39,104 nucleotides of DNA from a virus: IMG/VR virus record IMGVR_UViG_3300025383_000049, positions 1 to 39,104 of that record. The stretch is one strand, 5' to 3'. Below the pieces are notes generated by a model, which searched no databases, was not told the DNA's origin, and saw nothing but the letters and a program-made list of their open reading frames with translations. Both the position numbers and the translations under genes were made by a program. This document shows, one piece after another, positions 6,963 through 14,780 of this stretch (within the stretch, counting starts at the first letter, position 1; each line of letters starts with the position of its first letter).

Positions 6963-9488
6963 TTATTGATTTGGGAGTATAGTTTTTCTTGGGAACAATA
7001 CATAAAAATCTTTACTATTAAGAGGATTAGGTACAGGGGTTCCACTTGGTAAATCGGTAAACGCAGGAGGAACCAATGTGTTGTTATAATCATATGTAAG
7101 TGCTTTGTCTACGGTAAATCTATCAATTTCAAAATTGATTTGATTTAATACATAAGGTTGATTTAACTCGTTGACCCAAAGTGTCTGTATATTTTGCGCA
7201 ATTTGTTGACTGTAACCGGGCTTAGTATAGCATATTACCCAAGCTGGGGTAAATCCTAATGTGCTACCATTGCTTTGTTGACTTGTCATCCATAATGGTA
7301 AGACGTTGCTATCATATACTTGACCCAATACCTGTCCTACTCTTTCACGCATATTTGGTAAACTGTTTGGATATAATTCTTGTACGTGACCTGGATCTAA
7401 ACTTGTGTAATAAGTAGGTTGCCCGTCACTATCAGGGAAAATATAACTAGCATATATGTCTGTAACACTAGCATACCATGGTCCTAAAAATAAATTGATT
7501 GGTCTAGGCCATTCAATTGACTCACTAACACTTACTCCTTCTGGGTTTACTAAGTTATCAATGACTTCACTATAAACGACTTCATAAATCACATTACCAT
7601 CGCTGTCTTTTGCTACAGCAGTGTTGATTTGTCCTAAAGTTAGATAACGCCAATAATGATTTTGTGTAACTGCTGCTACATATTGGTCAAAGTCACTAGC
7701 ATATATTCCATAAGCGTGCATATAGGTTACATTAGTTGCTACACCAAAGTTTGGATCATTTGGTCTATAAACAGCCTGAGGAGGAATAATAGTTGTGCTG
7801 GTTAATAGTTGATCTAATATATAATGCTGATAAAGAGGTGGTGCAGCAGTTATATAAAGTGTATCTGTTGGTTGTGCAAATTCTTGATATACGTTTAATG
7901 TAAATGTTTGCAAACTTTGTACTATTGGATAATTAGGTGCATATGCGTTTACAGTAAATGTATATTCAGTTATAGAGCCTGGATCTGCAAATGTATTACC
8001 TGGTTGAAAAGCAACCGTTCCCGTAATATCACCAGTAGGTTGTAATACTAAGTTAGGTGGTAAAGAACCACTTGTTATTCTATATTCTATAGGCACGTCA
8101 CAAATTGCTAATAATGTTAATGTGCTAACAGTACCGTTTGAAATTTGTCCTAAATCGCTAGGTGTTATCCAAGTTATATCGCCAATGATTTGGTTAGCAA
8201 TTAAAAATGAAAAGTTAAAAAAGGCAGAAGTTATGTTAGTATTAACATTAGCTTTTTGTATTTGCACTTGAAATGAAAACTCATTAATAGTGTCAGGAGA
8301 TACAACAGGGGTGCCAGTAATCCATCCTGTATTAGGATCACCTGTTAATCCTAAAGGCAAGCCAACATAGTTATAACGTATAGCATTGCCATCAAAATCA
8401 TATCCTAACATTTTAAAAGCAAAAAACTCTCCGCTTAAAATTTGTCCTATAAATGCGCCGGGTGAATTATTTGGAGCATATGTAACACCGTTACCATTTG
8501 GTGGTAAAACATAGTAACTATATAATCCTGGATTATCAGTTATATTGTAACTGGCAGGGCGTGTATTTAATAATGTAGGTACTCTAGTATTAGGTGGTAA
8601 CCCCGGACCTCCTTGACTTTGAGGAGTATTTTGATTTACTACAGTAATATAATACGATTGTAAATCATTACCTAAAGGACTTAATAATTCTAATGAAAAT
8701 GAATAAGTTCTAATAGTTGGCTGACCTAAAGTACTATTAGGTAATGTAGCTGTTAAAAATCCTGTAGCCGAATTTAATAAAGTGTATACTGGGCCGAACT
8801 GTGTTGTGCTTATAGTAAATTGAGTTTGGTTTGGTACGCTTTGTATATAATATGTTTTACTTGCTTCGATGCCACCAAAACTTGTACCAGTAAATACAAT
8901 CTCTCTGCCAACTATAAAACCAGATGTACTAACAACAGTGATTGTATAATCAACAGCCGATGTAATTGTAGCATAGGTCACAACTGTTTCATAAGTTACT
9001 TCAGTAACTGGTGCATCAGCATAACCTCTGATTAATCCATTTTCATTTATTTCTAATCCAGGCGGTAGTTCACCTTGAATTAACTCGATTAATATTGGAT
9101 TTGTAGATATTGGATTGCTATATTGTATTGGTAATTCTACCCAAGTGCTATCGTAGGTTGTTAAAATAAATCCAGACGGGGTAGTCAATGCGGGCAATGC
9201 TGCTGCATTAATAGTAATAGTAAATGTTCTATCTTGTATTTGATTTAAGTTATCAGTAACTCTAATAGCAAAATTGTAAGTAGTTTGTGCATTTACTAGT
9301 GCAGGAGTCCCTAATAAAAATCCTGCACTGTTTAAAGTTAATCCGTTTGGAAGTGCACCACTTAATAACTTATAAGTTAGTGAAGTAGCAGGACTCACAG
9401 GCGTAGCTGAAAATTGAAAATCAATAGGTGTTGCACTTGGAAATATGCCTATTGATCCTGCTGCTGTATTCCAAACTGGGGCAGTCAT
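6963..9488 (-). CDS. Large Ig-like (He_PIG-type) virion adhesin
   Basis: An 841-aa protein with several putative Ig/cadherin-like repeats of the He_PIG type, each showing the pattern YRITSGSLPPNLVLQPTGDI or TYKLLSGALPNGLTLNSAGF followed by a G-T-P turn; related copies occur near residues 40, 120, 370 and 470. An inserted module (FTGTSFGGIEASKTYYIQS, about residue 198) is shared with two other virion proteins here. The C-terminal about 250 residues are aromatic-rich and unlike the repeats, possibly a baseplate-binding or trimerisation part. Such proteins decorate tails or capsids and bind surface glycans. A clear AAGGA precedes the ATG, and the gene lies two bases behind the endolysin. Confidence 0.75.
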   Translation of the reverse strand: MTAPVWNTAAGSIGIFPSATPIDFQFSATPVSPATSLTYKLLSGALPNGLTLNSAGFLLGTPALVNAQTTYNFAIRVTDNLNQIQDRTFTITINAAALPALTTPSGFILTTYDSTWVELPIQYSNPISTNPILIELIQGELPPGLEINENGLIRGYADAPVTEVTYETVVTYATITSAVDYTITVVSTSGFIVGREIVFTGTSFGGIEASKTYYIQSVPNQTQFTISTTQFGPVYTLLNSATGFLTATLPNSTLGQPTIRTYSFSLELLSPLGNDLQSYYITVVNQNTPQSQGGPGLPPNTRVPTLLNTRPASYNITDNPGLYSYYVLPPNGNGVTYAPNNSPGAFIGQILSGEFFAFKMLGYDFDGNAIRYNYVGLPLGLTGDPNTGWITGTPVVSPDTINEFSFQVQIQKANVNTNITSAFFNFSFLIANQIIGDITWITPSDLGQISNGTVSTLTLLAICDVPIEYRITSGSLPPNLVLQPTGDITGTVAFQPGNTFADPGSITEYTFTVNAYAPNYPIVQSLQTFTLNVYQEFAQPTDTLYITAAPPLYQHYILDQLLTSTTIIPPQAVYRPNDPNFGVATNVTYMHAYGIYASDFDQYVAAVTQNHYWRYLTLGQINTAVAKDSDGNVIYEVVYSEVIDNLVNPEGVSVSESIEWPRPINLFLGPWYASVTDIYASYIFPDSDGQPTYYTSLDPGHVQELYPNSLPNMRERVGQVLGQVYDSNVLPLWMTSQQSNGSTLGFTPAWVICYTKPGYSQQIAQNIQTLWVNELNQPYVLNQINFEIDRFTVDKALTYDYNNTLVPPAFTDLPSGTPVPNPLNSKDFYVLFPRKTILPNQ

Positions 9489-9490
9489 TA

Positions 9491-10108
9491 TTATCCTTGA
9501 AGAATAGCTAAAGCTGCGTTATACTTTGCTGTTCTATCATCAAGACCAATTGTACCACCATTGATACGCTTAGTCATTGTTACGATATCACCTTTATCAG
9601 CAATGTCATTAAGACCATGTGTATTCCAGAACCAAGCAGCACTGGCTACAGCGCCTTCTGTTGTTTCTAAAAATGCTACGGTGTCATCTAATGATTTGCC
9701 TAATGATGCTGCGAATTTACTGTAATTGTCTTTACCAGTTAATTGAATTAATCCGCGACCACAAAATTTGTAACCGTCGCCACTTGCTTCATCGCCATTG
9801 CCCATACGACTTGCGTATACTTTGTTAGCAATCTTTTGTGGATTACGAGCATAAGCATTTGCTGTGTCAGCATCTGGGAAATACTTGTGGAATATCTTTT
9901 GTAAACCATCAGCACTATAGTTTAAATTTTCTTTAACAAAGTTAAAGTCGCCACTTTCGTGTGCTACTTGTGCTAAGAAACCTGCCATGCGTTGTGGTGT
10001 GTTGATACTATAGTTTGCGCATTCTGTGTTTAATGCGTCAACAAACTTTGCTAATGTGTCGTGCTTTGTTTTTGGACACAATTTTTGTAATAAATCTACT
10101 GTAATCAT
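9491..10108 (-). CDS. GH19 chitinase-like endolysin
   Basis: A 205-aa GH19 lysozyme-type peptidoglycan hydrolase. The catalytic segment is AHESGDFNFVKENLNYS, with acids E51 and E60, followed by KVYASRMGN and the GYKFCGRGLIQLTGKDNY block typical of phage GH19 enzymes. The C-terminus (TKRINGGTIGLDDRTAKYN) also matches. There is no signal peptide, so release needs a holin or the enzyme could be virion-borne. It lies between two adhesin genes: 11 bp after the 1520-aa fibre and two bases before the 841-aa protein, with ribosome site AAGGAA. It is therefore probably co-expressed with late virion genes. Confidence 0.92.
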   Translation of the reverse strand: MITVDLLQKLCPKTKHDTLAKFVDALNTECANYSINTPQRMAGFLAQVAHESGDFNFVKENLNYSADGLQKIFHKYFPDADTANAYARNPQKIANKVYASRMGNGDEASGDGYKFCGRGLIQLTGKDNYSKFAASLGKSLDDTVAFLETTEGAVASAAWFWNTHGLNDIADKGDIVTMTKRINGGTIGLDDRTAKYNAALAILQG

Positions 10109-10119
10109 TTCTTAATTCC

Positions 10120-13100
10120 TTATAATCTACCAACGGCGATTTCAATCACGCCTTCTGATCCATCAAAGTCAGCAAGTGCTTTACCAATTGCTGTGCCCAT
10201 TAATGGATTACTACTAGCCTTAGCATAACCATTGCCGGCTGATACCATAATGTTGCCTTTACGAACAACACCTTTTACTTTGACAGGTACACGACCCTGA
10301 AGTGCGATAACGACTGGGTAAGTTACCTGTATATTTCCATTCATTACATAAGCTGGGTTTGTTGATACTACGCCTGCTACAGCATTAGTATCTTCATCAG
10401 CTATAGTTACTTCTTGACTACCGCCAAACATCAATACTGTGCCTGGTTCATATAAACCATCTGCTGCATAATACTCACCTAAGTCAGCGTATGTAGCTGT
10501 TAATTTACTACCTGCACTTAATGTCCAGTTACCAGTTATTGATCCTGCTGTAGTGTTTGCACCAGTTGTTAATGTTGTGCCATATAATGTAGCAGATGCA
10601 CCACCTACTGTACCTGATGATGTGTTTAAATTGCCTGTACCGATATTGCCTGTTACAGTTAAACTTGTTAATGTGCCAACACTTGTGATATTTGGCTGTG
10701 CATTAGTATAAACAGTACCTGCTACTAATGCGTTGCCTACTTGACCACTTACATTAGCACCTGCTACTGCGTTTGCTGTAGTTGCGTACGTAGCAAGACC
10801 AACAGCTCCACTCACATTACCGCCTGCCACTGAGTTAGCAACTGCTGCGTATGACACTTGTCCACTTACATTAGCACCTGCTACTGCGTTTGCTGTAGTT
10901 GCGTATGCTACTGTACCAGTGACATTAGACCCTGTTAAGCTAGTTAACCCAGAACCATTAGCATACAATACCATTGATGCAGTATTGACTGTTGAAGTTA
11001 CATTCAAAAGTGTTGTTGCAAAAGAAACTGACCAACCAGTATTCCATTGTGAAGCTGCATAGTTACTATAACCTGCTTGGAATTCAGTTACGAATACTTG
11101 AGGGTAACTCCATACTGTGCTTGTTTCACCGATATAAATGCAGCAATATGTGCCATCAAATCCAAATCTTACATTCAAGGCGGGACGAGAATTCGTAGTA
11201 ATATCAGCAAAAGTACTATACCATCCCGGCGGGGATGGTAAATAGTTATATCCACCTAGATTAATTTCAAACGCTTGACCATCATACGTATAAACTGTAA
11301 CGGTCATATGCATCATAGTATTTGTATAGCCTTGAGGTAATGTAATCTTTATTGCACCAGTTACGGCACTAGTAGGTTGGGATGTAGCATAAGATGCTCC
11401 GCCTGGATTGACAACACGCAATGCATAACCAGTACCAGAAATGTCTGTTATGCCAGCAGTAAACACCCCTGTACCAGCACCAATGTTACCAACATTAGCG
11501 TTACCTGTTACATTCAACGCACTTAATGTACCAAGACTTGTTAGACTTGAATTTGTTACGTTTGAAGATAGTGTACTACCTGTAAGGTTACCTGCTGCTA
11601 CAGCGTTTGCTGTTGTAGCGTATGTAACGGCTCCTGTAACATTTGCGCCTGCAATATTACCAATAAACACGTTAGCTGTTAAGCTTGCGTTGGTGTCACG
11701 TACAGCCAATGTACTTGCGGTAGCATTTAACGCTGTTTGATAATTATCTACATAGTCAGCATTTAAATTAGCAATACGTGTTTGTGAACTGATTACAAAA
11801 GGAGCAGTTCCATTAGCCACAGTAGATACAAATGAATTTGCTGTAGTTATATTACCAGTAACACCTAATGAACTTAGTGTACCAACACTTGTGATATTTG
11901 GTTGTGCATTAGTATAAACAGTACCTGCTACTAATGCGTTGCCTACTTGACCACTGACGTTTGCACCTGCAACTGCGTTAGCTGTTGTAGCGTATGTAAC
12001 AGCACCTGTTACGTTAGCACCTGGTATATTTGATAAACTATTTGCGTTACCACCAAATGTTGTAGCAGAAAAATAACCATTTGCTAAGTTAGCACTAAAT
12101 GCTGTATTAATATAATTTTGTGAATTACCATTTGATGATGATGTTACAAATGTAGGATATGCTGTAGTTGATGATGATGTGTTTGTTTGTAATGCGTTTG
12201 CATTTCCAGCAGAAGTGGCATATGTTGCGTTTGCAACTGTACCAGTAACGTTAGCACCTGCTACCGCATATGCTGTATTAGCTACGTTAGCATTAGCAAC
12301 ATAACCTAACACGTTTGCACCTGCAACGTTATTTGCTGTAGTTGCGTATGTTACAGCACCACTTACATTGCCACCTGCAATATTACTTAAATTTCCTCCA
12401 TCACCTTTAAACTGCGCGGCACCAATAGTACCGCTATTTGCATAGACGTTACCAGAAGTAATATTACCTGATATTGAAGCATTACCTGATAATGTTAATA
12501 AATTCGATGAGTTGTTAAATGTAAACGCTGAACTACCAGCAAATACACCGTTACTATTAAATTGTATTTGTGTATTACTACCACCAATTGGTGATGGAAT
12601 TAATGATGCATTGTTCCATGACAGTCCACCTGAACCGTTTGTCATTAAGAAGTAATTTGCACCACCGCCTGTGATTGTTAAGTTACTTACAGGACCTAAA
12701 TTAGATAAACCATTAACATTTAATCCTGTTAATGTACCAAGACTTGTAATATTAGGTTGTGCAGATGTTGTTAATGTACCTGTAATATTACTTGAAATAA
12801 TGTTAGTAGAAGTAACTTGTAATACGTTTGCTGTTCCACCGACTGATACATTAAAGTTACCATTTACATCTAATGATGCGTTACTTGTTCCGTTTACGAT
12901 ATAGGAACCTGCACCAACAGAAATATTAGTAATATTACTACCATCACCTGATAGATATTGTGCTTGTATTTTTCCTGCGTTAGCATATAAGTTACCAGAC
13001 GTGATGTTGCCTGTAACCACTAAAGAACTCAATGTGCCAACACTTGTGATATTAGGTTGTGCGTTTGTATAAACTGTACCAGCAATTAATGCATTACCAA

Positions 13101-14682
13101 CTTGACCTGATACATTAGCACCTGCTACATTATTTGCCACGTTAGCAAAGTTTACTTGACCACTTACGTTAGCGCCTGCTACATTATTTGCCACGTTAGC
13201 AAAGTTTACTTGGCCTGATACATTAGCACCTGCTACATTATTTGCCACGTTAGCAAAGTTTACTTGACCACTTACGTTAGCACCTGCTACTGCGTTAGCG
13301 GTAGTTGCGTAAGCAACCGCACCACTTACGTTAGCACCTGCTACTGAGTTAGCAGTAGCTGCGTAATTTACTTGACCCGTTACATTAGCACCAGCTACAC
13401 TGTTAGCAATACCGGCATATGTTACTTGACCACTGACGTTAGCCCCTGCTACATTATTTGCTACATTGGCATAGTTTACTTGTCCATTGACATTAGCACC
13501 TTGAACATTGCTTAAATTACCGGCTTCACCTACAAAGTGAGCAGCGCCAATTATACCACTGTTAGCATAAACGTTGCCAGAATTAATATTTGCTGTTACT
13601 GCTAATGAACTTAATGTGCCTACACTTGTGATATTAGGTTGTGCGTTTGTTAATACAGTTCCTGAATATGTACTGTAGTTTGCGTTTGCTACGGTTCCAC
13701 TGACATTGGCACCGGCTACACTATTGGCTGTAGTTGCGTATGCGACTGCTCCACTGACATTAGCACCGGCAACACTGTTGGCTGTAGATGCATATGAAAC
13801 AGCTCCTGATACATTAGCACCTTGAATATTACTTAAATTATTACCACTACCAATAAAGTAGTTTGCGTTTACAGCATTGCCCAAGTTAGCATTAGTTGCT
13901 AATAAATTACCTGTAATATTTGCAGTGCCGTTAATGTTTGCACTATTGTTGGTAAAAATAGCAATATTACTACCGCCTACACCTATTTTTACATTGCTAG
14001 TAGATGCAATTACATTGCTTGTTGTTGTGCTGTTTTGAATAAGGTAGTTAGCTGCTGTAATAACATTAGTGATGTTACTGCCATCACCTTTTAAGTATTC
14101 TCCTTGAATAATTCCTGAATTGGCATAAAGATTACCAGTTGTAGAAGTACCAGTAACATTTAATGAAGTCAATGTGCCAACGCTTGTGATATTTGGTTGC
14201 GCGTTTGTTGTCAATGTGCCAGTAACATAATTAGCTGATATTAAATTACCACCATTTATATTGTTACTAGCAGTTAAAACCGATGTTGTTATAGAATTGT
14301 TGACTATAACATTATTTGATGTAATATTACCTGATATAGTAATATTACCAATGTTAGAAAGATTACTAGGAATGTCTATTTGTAAAACTTGCGAAGAGGT
14401 AGTCATTACAGCAAAGTTGCCTGCATTTGACCCAATACCTAATCCTAATGTACTTGATTGAACTTGAACTTGCGCAAGATTGGCACTAACTACAACATTT
14501 CCTGTAGGCGAACTTACGCTAATACCTGCACCAGGGGTTTGGTTTACAGATAAAACTGCTTGTGCTTCTAACCCAGCAAATAAAGTATTAAAGTTGTTTT
14601 GTGTTTTTTGGAATGCAATTCTAATAGCATCTGCGCTAGGATCGTTGGGGAATGAACCAAAGTCTATATTCTGTTGTGACAT
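10120..14682 (-). CDS. Long repeat-rich tail fibre
   Basis: A 1520-aa fibre. An N-terminal attachment-like module (residues 1-45) leads into a shaft made of many copies of an 18-residue unit with consensus VAGANVSGxVxYAxxANx, interspersed with blocks of the type TNAQPNITSVGTLSSLxVTG. Around residues 1100-1210 lies a more globular domain (MTVTVYTYDGQAFEINLGGY ... FDGTYCCIYIGETS). The C-terminus (TATYADLGEYYAADGLYEPG, then VLMFGG ... GRVPVKVKG ... IEIAVGRL) is a conserved phage-fibre end domain resembling intramolecular-chaperone or trimerisation modules. Adhesion to the host is the likely role. A paralogue fills 37618 to the window end. Late box GATAAATA and an AAGG ribosome site precede it. 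Confidence 0.85.
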   Translation of the reverse strand: MSQQNIDFGSFPNDPSADAIRIAFQKTQNNFNTLFAGLEAQAVLSVNQTPGAGISVSSPTGNVVVSANLAQVQVQSSTLGLGIGSNAGNFAVMTTSSQVLQIDIPSNLSNIGNITISGNITSNNVIVNNSITTSVLTASNNINGGNLISANYVTGTLTTNAQPNITSVGTLTSLNVTGTSTTGNLYANSGIIQGEYLKGDGSNITNVITAANYLIQNSTTTSNVIASTSNVKIGVGGSNIAIFTNNSANINGTANITGNLLATNANLGNAVNANYFIGSGNNLSNIQGANVSGAVSYASTANSVAGANVSGAVAYATTANSVAGANVSGTVANANYSTYSGTVLTNAQPNITSVGTLSSLAVTANINSGNVYANSGIIGAAHFVGEAGNLSNVQGANVNGQVNYANVANNVAGANVSGQVTYAGIANSVAGANVTGQVNYAATANSVAGANVSGAVAYATTANAVAGANVSGQVNFANVANNVAGANVSGQVNFANVANNVAGANVSGQVNFANVANNVAGANVSGQVGNALIAGTVYTNAQPNITSVGTLSSLVVTGNITSGNLYANAGKIQAQYLSGDGSNITNISVGAGSYIVNGTSNASLDVNGNFNVSVGGTANVLQVTSTNIISSNITGTLTTSAQPNITSLGTLTGLNVNGLSNLGPVSNLTITGGGANYFLMTNGSGGLSWNNASLIPSPIGGSNTQIQFNSNGVFAGSSAFTFNNSSNLLTLSGNASISGNITSGNVYANSGTIGAAQFKGDGGNLSNIAGGNVSGAVTYATTANNVAGANVLGYVANANVANTAYAVAGANVTGTVANATYATSAGNANALQTNTSSSTTAYPTFVTSSSNGNSQNYINTAFSANLANGYFSATTFGGNANSLSNIPGANVTGAVTYATTANAVAGANVSGQVGNALVAGTVYTNAQPNITSVGTLSSLGVTGNITTANSFVSTVANGTAPFVISSQTRIANLNADYVDNYQTALNATASTLAVRDTNASLTANVFIGNIAGANVTGAVTYATTANAVAAGNLTGSTLSSNVTNSSLTSLGTLSALNVTGNANVGNIGAGTGVFTAGITDISGTGYALRVVNPGGASYATSQPTSAVTGAIKITLPQGYTNTMMHMTVTVYTYDGQAFEINLGGYNYLPSPPGWYSTFADITTNSRPALNVRFGFDGTYCCIYIGETSTVWSYPQVFVTEFQAGYSNYAASQWNTGWSVSFATTLLNVTSTVNTASMVLYANGSGLTSLTGSNVTGTVAYATTANAVAGANVSGQVSYAAVANSVAGGNVSGAVGLATYATTANAVAGANVSGQVGNALVAGTVYTNAQPNITSVGTLTSLTVTGNIGTGNLNTSSGTVGGASATLYGTTLTTGANTTAGSITGNWTLSAGSKLTATYADLGEYYAADGLYEPGTVLMFGGSQEVTIADEDTNAVAGVVSTNPAYVMNGNIQVTYPVVIALQGRVPVKVKGVVRKGNIMVSAGNGYAKASSNPLMGTAIGKALADFDGSEGVIEIAVGRL
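10921..11082. repeat. Near-identical block shared with the second fibre
   Basis: These 162 bp match 38626-38787 at all but one position (GTT versus GAT near 10991). It encodes the FQAGYSNYAASQWNTGWSVS region and the start of the following shaft. Adjacent DNA on the globular-domain side is clearly diverged. Confidence 0.9.
13121..13265. repeat. 54-bp tandem repeats in the fibre shaft
   Basis: Three exact 37-bp cores begin at 13121, 13175 and 13229, exactly 54 bp (18 codons) apart. They encode successive VAGANVSGQVNFANVANN units; less exact copies continue to about 13500. All are in frame, consistent with shaft lengthening by unequal recombination or slippage. Confidence 0.9.
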
Positions 14683-14701
14683 ATCTAATTACCTTATTCT
14701 G

Positions 14702-14709
14702 TATTTATC
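14702..14709 (-). promoter_or_regulatory. T4-like late promoter box for the tail fibre
   Basis: GATAAATA on minus, 19 nt before the ATG at 14682, with an AAGG ribosome site in between. Confidence 0.6.
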
Positions 14710-14735
14710 GTTTTTTAATTAAACAGTCCAGACAA

Positions 14736-14764
14736 AAAAATACCCGTGCTAGACGGGTATTTTT
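14736..14764 (-). terminator. Rho-independent terminator, probably bidirectional
   Basis: A perfect stem TACCCGT / ACGGGTA with a 5-nt loop, flanked by A5 on one side and T5 on the other, giving an AU-extended stem and a U-tract in either direction. It separates the 784-aa gene from the fibre promoter. Confidence 0.88.
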
Positions 14765-14780
14765 CAAAAGTAATTATAAA

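Noticed and set aside
13121-13265. CRISPR-like regular repeats
   Set aside because: Exact repeats occur at regular spacing, but the spacers are also similar and the 54-bp period is a whole number of codons within one long fibre frame.
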